43,924 nt of DNA from Bacillota bacterium (GTDB lineage: Bacteria; Bacillota; JADQBR01): positions 1-43,924 of the forward strand of contig JADQBR010000096.1 of NCBI GenBank assembly GCA_016278515.1. Reading direction: 5' to 3'. Of the stretch, positions 15,207 to 24,052 are shown piece by piece. Each line of letters opens with the position of its first letter. Within the stretch, counting starts at the first letter, position 1. The notes under the pieces are model-generated. The model was not told the DNA's origin, did no database searches, and saw only the letters and a program-made list of their open reading frames with translations. The translations under genes and the position numbers were made by a program.

Positions 15207-16061
15207 TTGCTAACAGAACAACCGGCCTTTTTAATCGTCGGGCTTATAGTGATACTAACAATAGTGATGATGCTATATCTTCGGATGAGAACCAGCGGAG
15301 ACTTCAGCAGTAAGCTTCAGTCATTGGGAGCGGGTGAAGCGGCTCGATGGCTGTTAGAGCATAAGAATAAGTTGTCCGAAAGAACATTGGATATTGAAGA
15401 GGCTTTGGCCGATAAGGAACTGCAAAAACGTTGGGATCAGCGTTTGCTTAGAGCGGATCCGGATATGCAAACAGATATAGTAACTGCAGTGTCAGAATTT
15501 GGCGGGTTGCCGGGGCGCCGCTGGTTGATACGCATGTTAAATCAAAATAACCCGGGAGTGCAGTTTGCTGCAGCAGCAAGGTTGACCAAGTATGCCGATC
15601 ACCAATTGTTAGCTGAAATAATTCCTCTTTTAGCTAGTAAAAACCCCGGTGTCCCTGCTCGTGTTGCTGAAATCATTATGGCTATGGGCAAAGAGTCTGT
15701 TGAGCCATTATTAGAACACATGCAGAATATGGATGAAGAGAAAGAGTTGGTAATTCATATTTTGGGGGAATTAGGGGCAGTCGAGTCTTTAGATCAAATT
15801 ATTGCCAACCTGCATCATCCGCGAGACAGTGTTAGAAAAGAAGCTGTAATTGCATTAGGTAAGCTGGCAACTGATCAAGAAGGGACCGAAGGATTGATTG
15901 CGGTTTTGCGGGATGAAAACTGGCAGGTGAGGGCTCAGGCGGCGCGCGTTTCAGGATTATTGGGCGTAAAAGAGGCGGTAAGTATATTAAAGGAACTAAT
16001 CAACGACAGCCGTTGGGAAGTGAGTACTCAAGCCGAAAAAGCACTAAAGGCTTTAAGTTAG
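15207..16061 (+). CDS. membrane-anchored HEAT-repeat protein
   Basis: A 284-residue protein with an N-terminal transmembrane helix (about 7-26) followed by a cytosolic HEAT/PBS-lyase-type repeat array. Repeats are visible from about residue 90 onward, for example NPGVQFAAAARLTKYAD, NPGVPARVAEIIMAMG, RDSVRKEAVIALGKLA, NWQVRAQAARVSGLLG and RWEVSTQAEKALKAL. Such arrays are protein-binding scaffolds. It starts at TTG 15207 behind GGAGGAGGG and ends 12 nt before the mscS gene, so the two are co-transcribed and may interact; that is inference. Confidence 0.82.
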   Translation: MLTEQPAFLIVGLIVILTIVMMLYLRMRTSGDFSSKLQSLGAGEAARWLLEHKNKLSERTLDIEEALADKELQKRWDQRLLRADPDMQTDIVTAVSEFGGLPGRRWLIRMLNQNNPGVQFAAAARLTKYADHQLLAEIIPLLASKNPGVPARVAEIIMAMGKESVEPLLEHMQNMDEEKELVIHILGELGAVESLDQIIANLHHPRDSVRKEAVIALGKLATDQEGTEGLIAVLRDENWQVRAQAARVSGLLGVKEAVSILKELINDSRWEVSTQAEKALKALS

Positions 16062-16073
16062 GGGGGATTGTTT

Positions 16074-17210
16074 TTGCAAGAAATCTTAAATCAGATTAGT
16101 AGGTTTGTCGGGCCGTACATAACATATCCAGTATTAATCTATTGGATTTTGGGAATTGGTAAAGTAATTCTACTATTATTAGCGGCACGTTTAGCTATTT
16201 CCTTGGGAAAAAAAGCTATAGCAAATTTATTTGACCGAATGGAAACCGGTCGTTTTGCTATGGATGAGAAACTGGCCCAGACTGTTGAAGTGGTTGTGCG
16301 CACATTATTTGTCTATAGTATTTATTTTTTGGTAGCATTGTTAACTTTGGAGATTTTCAAAGTGTCCGTTTTAAAGGCTGAGGATTTAAAGAACATGGGC
16401 GGCCAGGTACTTAAGTCTGTAGTCATTATTATTGCAGCTCGTATGGCTATCCGGTTCGGCGGTGTAGCAATAGAGAATATTTTTAATCCCGAAGACAGTA
16501 ACGGGACATTTATCGAGGGGCGCCGAACTCAGACACTGACTGTTTTGTTGCGCAGTGTTTTAATGTATACTACATATTTCATAGCCGGACTAATGATATT
16601 GGATACTTTTAACGTTCCAACAGGTTCTATTCTAGCATCAGCAGGGATAGTCGGTTTAGCCGTGGGCTTTGGGGCGCAAAACCTTGTAAAGGATATTATC
16701 ACCGGTTTTTTCATTATTTTTGAAGATCAGTTTTCAGTAGGTGAATTTGTAACCATTGCAGGCGTTACCGGTGTAGTAGACGAAGTTGGCTTGAGAACCT
16801 CTAAAGTGAGAGAATGGACAGGGCAGCTGCACACCATCCCCAACGGTGAAATTGGTAAGGTGACTAATTTTAACAGAGGCATGATGATGGCATTGGTGAC
16901 TATTGGAATTGCTTATGAAGAAGACATTGATAAGGCCATTGAAGTAATGCGAAAAGCGTCGGAAAAAGCAAAACAGGAGTTGGAATCTTTGGCTGAGGTT
17001 CCCATAGTGCAAGGGGTAGTTGAGCTGGCTGATTCTTCCGTGGTAATTCGTGCGGTGGCTAATACTGTGCCTGGTGAGCAGTGGGAAATGGAACGGGAGC
17101 TACGAAAAAGATATAAACAAGCATTGGATGCGAATGATATCGAGATTCCTTATCCCCGTCGTGTCATTATTGCGGCAAATGAACAACCGGACAAGGTTGA
17201 GGGGGTATAG
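16074..17210 (+). CDS. MscS-family mechanosensitive channel
   Basis: A protein of about 378 residues. The MscS core comprises the pore helix and upper beta domain: SAGIVGLAVGFGAQNLVKDIITGFFIIFEDQFSVGEFV, split here only by description, followed by VGLRTSKVREWTGQLHTIPNGEI. Two or three extra transmembrane helices precede the core, so it is larger than E. coli MscS. It should open under membrane tension to release osmolytes. The TTG at 16074 is preferred because GGGGGG lies 7 nt upstream. It is 4 nt from the DUF951 gene, a neighbourhood conserved in Firmicutes. Confidence 0.92.
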   Translation: MQEILNQISRFVGPYITYPVLIYWILGIGKVILLLLAARLAISLGKKAIANLFDRMETGRFAMDEKLAQTVEVVVRTLFVYSIYFLVALLTLEIFKVSVLKAEDLKNMGGQVLKSVVIIIAARMAIRFGGVAIENIFNPEDSNGTFIEGRRTQTLTVLLRSVLMYTTYFIAGLMILDTFNVPTGSILASAGIVGLAVGFGAQNLVKDIITGFFIIFEDQFSVGEFVTIAGVTGVVDEVGLRTSKVREWTGQLHTIPNGEIGKVTNFNRGMMMALVTIGIAYEEDIDKAIEVMRKASEKAKQELESLAEVPIVQGVVELADSSVVIRAVANTVPGEQWEMERELRKRYKQALDANDIEIPYPRRVIIAANEQPDKVEGV

Positions 17211-17213
17211 AGC

Positions 17214-17408
17214 ATGGCCCAATTTTCAGTGGGGGACGTTGTGCGTTTAAAAAAAGGGCATCCATGTGGCAATGACCAGTGGCAGGTCCTGCGTACGGGT
17301 ATGGACTTTAGAATAAAATGTATCAAATGTGGGAGACAAGTGATGTTACCAAGGAAAAAATTTGAGAAAAATGTAAAAGAAGTAATACTAATGGCAGACA
17401 AAGAATAA
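17214..17408 (+). CDS. DUF951 family small protein (YyzM-like)
   Basis: A 64-residue DUF951 protein: FSVGDVVRLKKGHPCGNDQW, RTGMDFRIKCIKCGRQVML and PRKKFEKNVK. One Cys in HPCG and the CxxC in IKCIKCG suggest metal or redox binding, and the basic surface suggests nucleic acid binding; no function is known. Co-occurrence with mscS upstream and ychF downstream matches the conserved Firmicutes arrangement and supports the assignment. Confidence 0.92.
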   Translation: MAQFSVGDVVRLKKGHPCGNDQWQVLRTGMDFRIKCIKCGRQVMLPRKKFEKNVKEVILMADKE

Positions 17409-17436
17409 GTATTGAATCTGTCTTGGGGGTTTTTGT

Positions 17437-18528
17437 ATGGCATTATCTGTAGGAATTATCGGACTTCCTAATGTGGGGAAGTCTACTTTGTTTAACGCGT
17501 TGACAGCTCAACAAGCGGAAACGGCCAATTTCCCTTTTTGCACTATAGAACCTAATGTAGGCATCGTACCGGTACCTGATAACCGGTTAGCGAAAATTGC
17601 TGATTTGCTTGAACGTTCGCAGAGAATACCTTCTATGGTCAGGTTTGTTGATATTGCAGGGTTAGTTAAGGGCGCCAGCACGGGGGAGGGTTTGGGAAAT
17701 AAGTTTCTCTCACATGTGCGGGAAGTGGATGCTTTGGTACATGTGGTACGGTGCTTTGAAGAAACTGACATTGCTCATGTTAATGGAAAGGTACAGCCCT
17801 TGGATGATATCCTTACCATTGAAACTGAATTAGTGCTGGCAGACCTAGAAACGGTGCAAAGACGGAAGGAAAAAGTGCTGAAGCAGTTAAAAGCTAAGGA
17901 TAAAGAAGTGATAAAAGAAAAAGAAATTCTGGATAAATTGGAAGAGAGTTTAAATGAGGGTAAAATGGCCAAAGACATTCTTTCGTCAGAGGAAGCGGCT
18001 GAACTAAAAGAGGTGCACTTGTTGACTTCTAAACCCACCTTATATGCGGCCAATATTTCAGAGGAGCAGATAGCTGAACCATCTGAACTGTTTAAAGAAG
18101 TTAAGGACTATGCTTGGAAACAAGGTGCTGCAGTTGTACCGCTGGCCGCTCATTTAGAAGCGGAAGTGGCTGAACTGGACAAGGAAGAACAACTAGCGTT
18201 TTTAGCAGACTTTGGCTTGGAGCAGTCGGGACTAGGCCGTTTAGTAAAAAATGCTTACCAATTGCTATCTCTTATTACTTATTTTACATTTAATGATAAG
18301 GAAGTTAGGGCTTGGGAAATACTTCAAGGGACAACAGCTCCTAAGGCTGCGGGTAAGATACATACTGATATGGAAAAAGGTTTTATTAAAGCTGAAGTAA
18401 TACAATGGAAAGAGTTATTGGCGTGCGGCAGCACTACTGCTGCTAAAAAACAAGGGCTGGTTAGATTAGAAGGGAAAGAGTATCCTATTGAAGATGGAGA
18501 TGTAGTTTACTTTCATTTTAGCAGGTAA
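17437..18528 (+). CDS. ychF: redox-regulated ATPase/GTPase YchF
   Basis: A 363-residue YchF/OLA1-type Obg-family P-loop protein that binds ATP in preference to GTP and associates with ribosomes. The P-loop is GLPNVGKST (residues about 8-16), switch I is NFPFCTIEPNVG, and the G3 motif is FVDIAGLVKGASTGEGLGN. A coiled-coil insertion occupies about 130-200, and the C-terminal TGS-like domain contains LITYFTFNDKEVRAW and ends with EDGDVVYFHFS. ATG start behind a TTGGGGG stretch, 28 nt after the DUF951 gene. Confidence 0.95.
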   Translation: MALSVGIIGLPNVGKSTLFNALTAQQAETANFPFCTIEPNVGIVPVPDNRLAKIADLLERSQRIPSMVRFVDIAGLVKGASTGEGLGNKFLSHVREVDALVHVVRCFEETDIAHVNGKVQPLDDILTIETELVLADLETVQRRKEKVLKQLKAKDKEVIKEKEILDKLEESLNEGKMAKDILSSEEAAELKEVHLLTSKPTLYAANISEEQIAEPSELFKEVKDYAWKQGAAVVPLAAHLEAEVAELDKEEQLAFLADFGLEQSGLGRLVKNAYQLLSLITYFTFNDKEVRAWEILQGTTAPKAAGKIHTDMEKGFIKAEVIQWKELLACGSTTAAKKQGLVRLEGKEYPIEDGDVVYFHFSR

Positions 18529-18531
18529 TAC

Positions 18532-18560
18532 TTGTATAATATATTAGGCTATGCTATAAT
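18532..18560 (+). promoter_or_regulatory. sigma-A promoter for rpsF-ssb-rpsR
   Basis: TTGTAT at 18532-18537 and TATAAT at 18555-18560 have a 17-bp spacer. The start near 18567 gives a leader of about 63 nt before rpsF, matching the structured region described next. Confidence 0.75.
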
Positions 18561-18573
18561 ATTGGAGCGTTTA

Positions 18574-18608
18574 GGTCCCTGTTCCGCGTAGAGCGGAGCC
18601 ATCAGACC
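18574..18608 (+). promoter_or_regulatory. candidate S6:S18 autoregulatory leader
   Basis: GGTC (18574-18577) pairs with GACC (18605-18608), and TTCCGC (18582-18587) with GCGGAG (18593-18598), leaving an asymmetric internal loop. A structured element right after the start site of rpsF is where the known S6:S18 leader motif lies in many bacteria, but I could not confirm its conserved bulge bases. Confidence 0.4.
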
Positions 18609-18629
18609 AAAGGGAGGAGGTGACAGTCA

Positions 18630-18923
18630 ATGCGTGCTTATGAATGTGTATATTTCGTACGTCCAGATATGGAAGAAGAAGCATTAAAAGCGTTAATAGC
18701 AAGATTTAATTCTATTATAACTGATGCTAACGGAGAAATCGAAAAAATTAGCGAATGGGGAAAGCGTCGCTTGGCTTATGAGGTTCAAGATTACCGTGAA
18801 GGGTACTATGTTTTAGTACAGTTCAAGAGTGAACCTGATGTAGCCAAAGAATTAGAACGTCTTTTCAAGATTAGTGATGATGTTATGAGATATTTAGTTA
18901 CCCGCATGGAAGAAGTTAGTTAA
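18630..18923 (+). CDS. rpsF: 30S ribosomal protein S6
   Basis: A 97-residue S6, typical length. It begins MRAYECVYFVRPDMEEEAL and contains EKISEWGKRRLAYEVQDYREGYYVLVQF, split over its two central strands, and ends with RYLVTRMEE. It binds the central domain of 16S rRNA as a heterodimer with S18, encoded two genes downstream. AGGAGGTGA precedes the ATG. Confidence 0.98.
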   Translation: MRAYECVYFVRPDMEEEALKALIARFNSIITDANGEIEKISEWGKRRLAYEVQDYREGYYVLVQFKSEPDVAKELERLFKISDDVMRYLVTRMEEVS

Positions 18924-18946
18924 TTTGACGTTGGGTGGTGTTTCGT

Positions 18947-19348
18947 TTGCTAAATAAGGCAATTCTTATCGGCCGATTAACTCATGATCCGGAATTAAGG
19001 TATACTGGAAATGGGGTTGCCGTTGTGAATTTTTCGCTTGCAGTAGAGCGCCCTTTTACCAATGCGCAGGGTGAGCGAGAAGCCGATTTTATTCGTATAG
19101 TTGTTTGGCGTAAATTGGCTGAGATATGTGCTAATAACCTTGGTAAAGGCCGCCTGGTTGCAGTAGACGGCCGAATTCAAGTGCGCTCCTATGAAAATCA
19201 AGAGGGACAACGTAGGCATATGACCGAAGTTGTTGCAGACGACGTACGCTTCCTGGATTGGCCAAAAGATCAACAAAAATCCGCAGGGACAGGCACGAGC
19301 GGTATTGACGATTTGGGTACGGAAGTAGATGACGAAGTACCCTTCTAA
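18947..19348 (+). CDS. ssb: single-stranded DNA-binding protein
   Basis: A 133-residue SSB with one OB fold ([65 protein letters not shown]) and the acidic C-terminal tip DDEVPF that recruits replication and repair proteins. The TTG at 18947 with GGGTGG 6 nt upstream gives the usual MLNKA start; a GTG at 18935 would add four residues. It lies between rpsF and rpsR as in most Firmicutes. Confidence 0.97.
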   Translation: MLNKAILIGRLTHDPELRYTGNGVAVVNFSLAVERPFTNAQGEREADFIRIVVWRKLAEICANNLGKGRLVAVDGRIQVRSYENQEGQRRHMTEVVADDVRFLDWPKDQQKSAGTGTSGIDDLGTEVDDEVPF

Positions 19349-19378
19349 ACTAATACCTGTAGCTAAGGAGGGAAATAA

Positions 19379-19609
19379 ATGGGCAGAGACAGAAAACGAG
19401 GTCGGAAAAAAGTTTGCAGCTTCTGTGTTGATAAAGTACAAACAGTGGACTATAAAGATGTTAACAAGCTGCGCAGGTACGTAACGGAGCGGGGCAAAAT
19501 TTTGCCTAGGCGGATTTCTGGAAATTGTGCGCATCATCAGCGCCAATTGACAGTCGCCATTAAACGTGCGCGGATAGTGGCTTTAATGCCATATACAGTA
19601 GCAGAATAG
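19379..19609 (+). CDS. rpsR: 30S ribosomal protein S18
   Basis: A 76-residue S18: a basic start, [20 protein letters not shown] (the C-x2-C of zinc-binding C+ paralogs, only partly present as CSFC), then [20 protein letters not shown] and [15 protein letters not shown]. It partners S6 on the platform of the small subunit. AGGAGGG precedes the ATG. Confidence 0.98.
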   Translation: MGRDRKRGRKKVCSFCVDKVQTVDYKDVNKLRRYVTERGKILPRRISGNCAHHQRQLTVAIKRARIVALMPYTVAE

Positions 19610-19623
19610 ACTAGTGCATTTAA

Positions 19624-19648
19624 ACAGGGGGGCTTTTTGCTCCCTTGT
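19624..19648 (+). terminator. stem-loop ending the rpsF operon
   Basis: ACAGGGGGGC (19624-19633) can pair over ten positions, with G-U pairs, to GCTCCCTTGT (19639-19648) around a T5 loop. The T tract after it is poor, so termination may be incomplete. Confidence 0.5.
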
Positions 19649-19690
19649 ATCTATATGCACACTTTTTCTGATTATTTTTTAAGGATTAAT

Positions 19691-19718
19691 TTGCCGGTTG
19701 CTGGTTGCAGGATATAAT
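19691..19718 (+). promoter_or_regulatory. sigma-A promoter for mazG-like-yybS-rplI
   Basis: TTGCCG at 19691-19696 and TATAAT at 19713-19718 are separated by 16 bp; the first gene begins about 80 bp downstream with a GGGGGG ribosome binding site. Confidence 0.6.
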
Positions 19719-19797
19719 AAACGAAAAGAGAAATTATAAATGATAATTATCTTGTTGCTTTGTTTTATACCCTGAGATATTAAGGGGGGAATTAATT

Positions 19798-20106
19798 ATG
19801 GATTATAAAGAAAAAGTACACATTGCTCGAAACATCCGAATCATAGAAGAAATTAAGGCTGAGCTGGTACAAAGCGCTGCGAGTGCGCTGAAAGCGCTTG
19901 CCAAAGATAACCAGCAAGATGCTGCGGATGCGTTGACGGGTACTATTATCAGTACATATTTATTAAGCAGAAGACTAGGTATTGACTATCAGGTACTTGA
20001 CAATATGGTGACCGACAAATTGGAACGTACGGCACAATGCACAACCGCCCGCGAAGGAATTAAGGATGATTTAGTAACGTTGCTGGAACATCTGTCGCAG
20101 GCCTAG
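19798..20106 (+). CDS. MazG-like family protein
   Basis: A 102-residue all-helical protein. The sequence IRIIEEIKAELVQSAASAL followed by DAADALTGTIISTYLLSRRLG fits the short MazG-like family found in Clostridia beside yybS. Full MazG nucleotide pyrophosphatases have an EExxE...ExxD metal motif; here only scattered acids (EEIKAE, QQDAAD) remain, so pyrophosphatase activity is unproven. It is 13 nt upstream of the YybS-like gene. Confidence 0.7.
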   Translation: MDYKEKVHIARNIRIIEEIKAELVQSAASALKALAKDNQQDAADALTGTIISTYLLSRRLGIDYQVLDNMVTDKLERTAQCTTAREGIKDDLVTLLEHLSQA

Positions 20107-20119
20107 GAGGGAATTTAGT

Positions 20120-21097
20120 TTGAGACAACCGATGGATAGTAAAGCTCTTACCGAGGGTGCTTTATTTGCTGCTTTGACGGCTATTTTTGCCCTATTAGGG
20201 CTTTGGATACCGCCGCTTAAAATAGTAACAAACCTTATTTGGACCGTTCCGATTGTAGTTGTTATTATTAGGCATGACTTAAAGATTGGAGTAATTACCA
20301 CAGTTGTTGCATCCGCTCTTGTTCTGATGATGTCTGATCCGGTTAGAGCATTTTTTTTAATACTCCAATTTGGCGGTGTCGGTATTATTTATGGTTGGTT
20401 ATTCAAGAAACAAGCTTCCCCTGGCAAGATGATAATATTAGGTAGTTTGGTTGCCGGGTTATCAATGGTTTTAATGCTAATCTTTTCTTCCTGGATGATG
20501 GGCTTTGATATAACTACTATTGATCAACAGTTGAAAGAAACGGTAGAACCCAGCCTGGAGATGTATCGACAGATGGGCCTGCTTGAACGCATGGCTGACC
20601 AAGGTGTAACAGAACAGCAGTTGAAGCAGTCAATGGAAAACCTGGTAGCGATGTTTATCACCCTTATTCCCGGTGTGCTTATTATGAGTTCCATATTTGC
20701 TGCTGTACTTAATTTTCTAGTAGCGCGTATTATTATTAAACGGTTAGGATATTCTGTGCCGTATTTACCACCTTTTAGGAAATGGCAACTCCCTTGGTAT
20801 TCGATCTGGGGCTTTATTGCCGGATTGGCCATTTCGCTATTAGGAGATGTCTTTAGTTCCACTGCGGTGGCTAGGATAGGTCATAATATACTTTATATAT
20901 ACGTACCCTTTTTATTGATAAGCGGTATCAGTGTGCTCGTTTACTTTTTTAAAGAAAAGATCAAAGCATCATGGACACGCGTCATTTTGGTTTTCTTTGT
21001 TGTTCTGTATTGGCCGGTGGCGATGCTGATGATTAGCTTAATAGGTTTATTCGACCCATTCTTTAATTGGAGAAAATTAGGAAAGGAGACAGTCTAA
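20120..21097 (+). CDS. YybS-like DUF2232 membrane protein
   Basis: A 325-residue protein with about eight transmembrane helices and the DUF2232 start SKALTEGALFAALTAIFALLG, similar to substrate-binding subunits of ECF transporters. Central FGGVGIIYGWLFK and late LLISGISVLVYFF agree with YybS. TTG 20120 follows AGGAGGG. It is immediately before rplI, as in other Firmicutes, but the gdpP gene usually found between them is absent. A transport role is suspected, not shown. Confidence 0.82.
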   Translation: MRQPMDSKALTEGALFAALTAIFALLGLWIPPLKIVTNLIWTVPIVVVIIRHDLKIGVITTVVASALVLMMSDPVRAFFLILQFGGVGIIYGWLFKKQASPGKMIILGSLVAGLSMVLMLIFSSWMMGFDITTIDQQLKETVEPSLEMYRQMGLLERMADQGVTEQQLKQSMENLVAMFITLIPGVLIMSSIFAAVLNFLVARIIIKRLGYSVPYLPPFRKWQLPWYSIWGFIAGLAISLLGDVFSSTAVARIGHNILYIYVPFLLISGISVLVYFFKEKIKASWTRVILVFFVVLYWPVAMLMISLIGLFDPFFNWRKLGKETV

Positions 21098-21544
21098 ATG
21101 AAGGTTATCCTTAAACAAGATGTGAAGAAGCTTGGCAGTAAAGGAGATGTGGCAGAGGTGTCCTCTGGGTATGCAAGGAATTTTTTGATACCGAGAGATC
21201 TTGCAGAAGAAGCCAGTAGTGGTAATGTAAAAGAATTAAAGAAGATGCAACAGTCCCAAGAAAAACGCTTCCAAAAGGAGATCGAAAGGGCTCAAAAGTT
21301 ATCGGAAAAATTAAGTTCCGGGCCGGTTGTCGTTAAGACTAAGGCAGGAGATAATGGTAAGTTGTTCGGTTCAGTTACCAGTAAGGATGTGGCGGACGCC
21401 ATAAAAGATCAGCTCAATATTAAGATAGACAAGCGAAAAATTGATTTCTCCGAGCCTATAAAAGCGCTTGGGAATTATACTTTTAAAGTAAAGGTTCATC
21501 CTGAAGTGCATGGAAAGGTAACGGTTGAGGTAATTGCTGAGTAA
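21098..21544 (+). CDS. rplI: 50S ribosomal protein L9
   Basis: A 148-residue L9 with the N-terminal signature MKVILKQDVKKLGSKGDVAE and VSSGYARNFLIPRDLA, a long connecting helix, and a C-terminal domain (KLFGSVTSKDVADAI, HPEVHGKVTVEV). It binds 23S rRNA near the L1 stalk. The ATG follows the upstream stop directly, and AAAGGAGA lies within the end of the previous gene. Confidence 0.98.
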   Translation: MKVILKQDVKKLGSKGDVAEVSSGYARNFLIPRDLAEEASSGNVKELKKMQQSQEKRFQKEIERAQKLSEKLSSGPVVVKTKAGDNGKLFGSVTSKDVADAIKDQLNIKIDKRKIDFSEPIKALGNYTFKVKVHPEVHGKVTVEVIAE

Positions 21545-21575
21545 CTGCATGTCTGAGAGGAGTTAAGAAGATTTC

Positions 21576-23486
21576 ATGGGCAAACGGAAGATAAATGATC
21601 AAGATATTGGTCTGACATTCGAGGCTAACAGTGAACAAAGGACATCCGCATTGTATACTTTATTGGGCGAGCTTTGGGGTGTTGATCAGTTAGTATTAAA
21701 AGCTAGCAAATTGGAAACTTTGCAGGAAATGCGCTCGGAAGATTTATCCCTGCGCATTTTAGCATTAATGCGGCTGATAGAAGGGGATCCGACAATTGAT
21801 ACCGTACCATTGGAGGAAGAATATGCTGATGTCTTAGATGAGCTTGAGGATGCTATAGCTAACGAATTGGCTCACAAAGGCTTAGAAGATAAATTGGAAC
21901 AAAAGATAGCCCAGCGTATGCAGGAAAGACACGACGAGTTCGTTAACGAAGTTAAGATGCAGATATTGAAAGAAAGAAGCGGCCCGGAAAATGCACAGAC
22001 ATTGAAAAAGTTAGCAGTACTGGAAAAAAAGAGCCACAGTCAGCTGGCGCGTTCCGCCATGGAAATACTGCGTCCTAACAAATTAGAAGATATTGTGGGG
22101 CAGGAATCCGCTGTCCAGGCCCTTATCTCCAAAATAACTTCGCCCTTTCCCCAACATATTATTGTTTATGGGCCGCCGGGAGTCGGTAAAACTACGGCTG
22201 CTCGTTTGGCATTAGAGCGGGCAAGGAAATATGATGAGACACCCTTTGGTGCAGGTGCGCCTTTTATAGAAGTTGATGGCACTACCCTACGATGGGACCC
22301 TAGGGATGTAACGAATCCGTTACTGGGTTCGGTACATGACCCCATTTATCAGGGCGCCAAACGGGATCTGGCGGATACGGGAATCCCGGAGCCAAAACTA
22401 GGTTTAGTTACGGATGCCCATGGCGGTATATTGTTCATTGATGAAATTGGAGAAATGGATCCCCTATTATTAAACAAGCTGTTAAAGGTTTTGGAGGACA
22501 AAAAGGTCGAGTATGATTCTTCTTATTATGACCCCGACGATGAAAATGTACCTCAGTACATCAAGAAAATCTTTGCTGAGGGAGCGCCGGCAGATTTTAT
22601 TCTTATTGGTGCAACCACCCGCAGTCCTCAAAACTTAAGTCCAGCCTTGCGTTCCCGTTGCGCGGAAGTATTTTTTGAACCGCTGACTCCCATTGATATT
22701 AGGATAATAGTGGTAAATGCGGCAGAAAAATTAGGGGTAGAGATGGATGCGGCAGTACCGGAAATTATTGGCGAGTATACTATTGAAGGAAGAAAGGCAA
22801 ATAGTTTGCTGGCCGACGCTTACGGGCTATGCCTATACGAACTGCAGCAAACCAAAACCAAAGAAAAAGGCAAAGTAAAAATTGAGTCCGGGCACATATA
22901 TCAAGTGATTCAAAACGCTAGGTTGACCCCTTACGTCAATATTAAAGTGGGCGGTGCTCCGGAGACTGGGAGGGTTTTTGGTTTGGGGGTCCACGGGTAT
23001 GTCGGATCTGTCTTGGAAATAGAAAGCGTGGCTTTTGGTGCAGCTAAGCCAGGCAAGGGCCAGGTTCGGTTCAACGAAACAGCTGGATCTATGGCTAAGG
23101 ATTCAGTATTTAACGCTGCTTCAGTTATTCGAAAGTTAACTGGAAAGACCATCTCCGATTATGATATTCACATAAATGTTATTGGCGGCGGTAATATTGA
23201 CGGACCATCTGCCGGTGCAGCCATTTTCTTAGCTATGTTGAGTGCTATTGAAGAAAGACCGATACTGCAAGATGTCGCCTTAACAGGGGAACTTTCCATT
23301 CAGGGGATGATTAAACCGGTAGGCGGTATTGTGGAGAAGATTTATGGTGCTAAACAGGCGGGAATAAGAACTGTTTATGTTCCTGACAAAAATAAAACGG
23401 ACATTCCTGCCAATGTGAAAGGCATTACCGTAGTACCAATAAAACACGTTAGTGAACTAATAGATAAAGTTTTTGCGGATAAATAA
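21576..23486 (+). CDS. lonC: Lon-family ATP-dependent protease LonC
   Basis: A 636-residue Lon-type protease of the LonC group. A helical N-terminal segment (1-160) lacks the classical Lon substrate domain. It is followed by an AAA+ domain with Walker A GPPGVGKT (199-206), Walker B GGILFIDE (283-290), sensor IGATTRS and arginine-finger region RSRCAE. The peptidase domain ends the protein with the catalytic dyad Ser545 in DGPSAGAA and Lys588 in GGIVEKIYGA. No transmembrane helix is present, unlike LonB. It should degrade selected cytosolic proteins. It follows rplI by 31 bp, as in many Clostridia. Confidence 0.93.
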   Translation: MGKRKINDQDIGLTFEANSEQRTSALYTLLGELWGVDQLVLKASKLETLQEMRSEDLSLRILALMRLIEGDPTIDTVPLEEEYADVLDELEDAIANELAHKGLEDKLEQKIAQRMQERHDEFVNEVKMQILKERSGPENAQTLKKLAVLEKKSHSQLARSAMEILRPNKLEDIVGQESAVQALISKITSPFPQHIIVYGPPGVGKTTAARLALERARKYDETPFGAGAPFIEVDGTTLRWDPRDVTNPLLGSVHDPIYQGAKRDLADTGIPEPKLGLVTDAHGGILFIDEIGEMDPLLLNKLLKVLEDKKVEYDSSYYDPDDENVPQYIKKIFAEGAPADFILIGATTRSPQNLSPALRSRCAEVFFEPLTPIDIRIIVVNAAEKLGVEMDAAVPEIIGEYTIEGRKANSLLADAYGLCLYELQQTKTKEKGKVKIESGHIYQVIQNARLTPYVNIKVGGAPETGRVFGLGVHGYVGSVLEIESVAFGAAKPGKGQVRFNETAGSMAKDSVFNAASVIRKLTGKTISDYDIHINVIGGGNIDGPSAGAAIFLAMLSAIEERPILQDVALTGELSIQGMIKPVGGIVEKIYGAKQAGIRTVYVPDKNKTDIPANVKGITVVPIKHVSELIDKVFADK

Positions 23487-23499
23487 AAGGAGCAAAAAA

Positions 23500-23566
23500 C
23501 CCTAGTCGATAATCGACAAGGGCATACTATAACACATAAAGCCTCAATCATATGATTGGGGCTTTA
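23500..23566 (+). terminator. two consecutive stem-loops after lonC
   Basis: CCCT-GTCGAT at 23500-23510 with ATCGAC-AGGG to 23522 forms the first stem. AAAGCCTCAATC (23538-23549) with GATTGGGGCTTT (23554-23565) forms a 12-bp second stem with one G-U pair, followed by a short T-poor tail. Confidence 0.65.
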
Positions 23567-23667
23567 AACATATAATTTCTGTTCTATTTAAGTATAGCAC
23601 TATTATTATGGAATTGTTTTTGATTTAGCCTACAAAATAGACATGCTTTTCTTAGCCATTCGCATAA

Positions 23668-24003
23668 AAGCTTTATATTCTAGCATTTGTGTTGGCTTTT
23701 ATGGTAATTGGTGCTACTATGGCAATAGCTGCGGCTAATGATGTTAGTGGCTCAAAAGGCCCTGTACTTACACCCGAGAAACAACAAGCAATGCCAAAGA
23801 GATTTCAAAAACCTGGCCCAAAAACGACGCAGGAAGTTTTACAAAAGGGTGGCAAGAAATTAGACCCGTCAAATATTACATTACGCATCCATGACGAAAA
23901 TGGTAACTTGGTCATGACCACTACCTTAGAAAATTTCAAACAGCATAGAAAAGAGATTAAGCAAAATATTAAAGAAGGCAAATTCTCTGGTTTTAAGCAA
24001 TAA
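23668..24003 (+). pseudogene. small secreted protein gene lacking a clear start
   Basis: The frame open from 23668 reads KLYILAFVLAFMVIGATMAI then AAAND, a good signal peptide, followed by about 80 basic, Lys/Gln-rich residues with the core ITLRIHDENGNLVMTTTLENF. The open frame begins right after an in-frame TAA with no ATG, GTG or TTG before the hydrophobic stretch and no ribosome binding site. The first usable start, GTG at 23689, would cut off the positive residue and half of the signal peptide. The gene therefore seems 5'-damaged, or uses a weak GTG. The family is not recognised. A decayed neighbourhood supports pseudogene status. Confidence 0.5.
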
Positions 24004-24052
24004 AATATTAAGAGGGGTACTTGACGGTATCCCTCTTTTTACTTATTTAACT

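Noticed and set aside
18995-19546. A 183-codon antisense frame across ssb and rpsR
   Set aside because: It overlaps two universally conserved genes and no protein family is visible.
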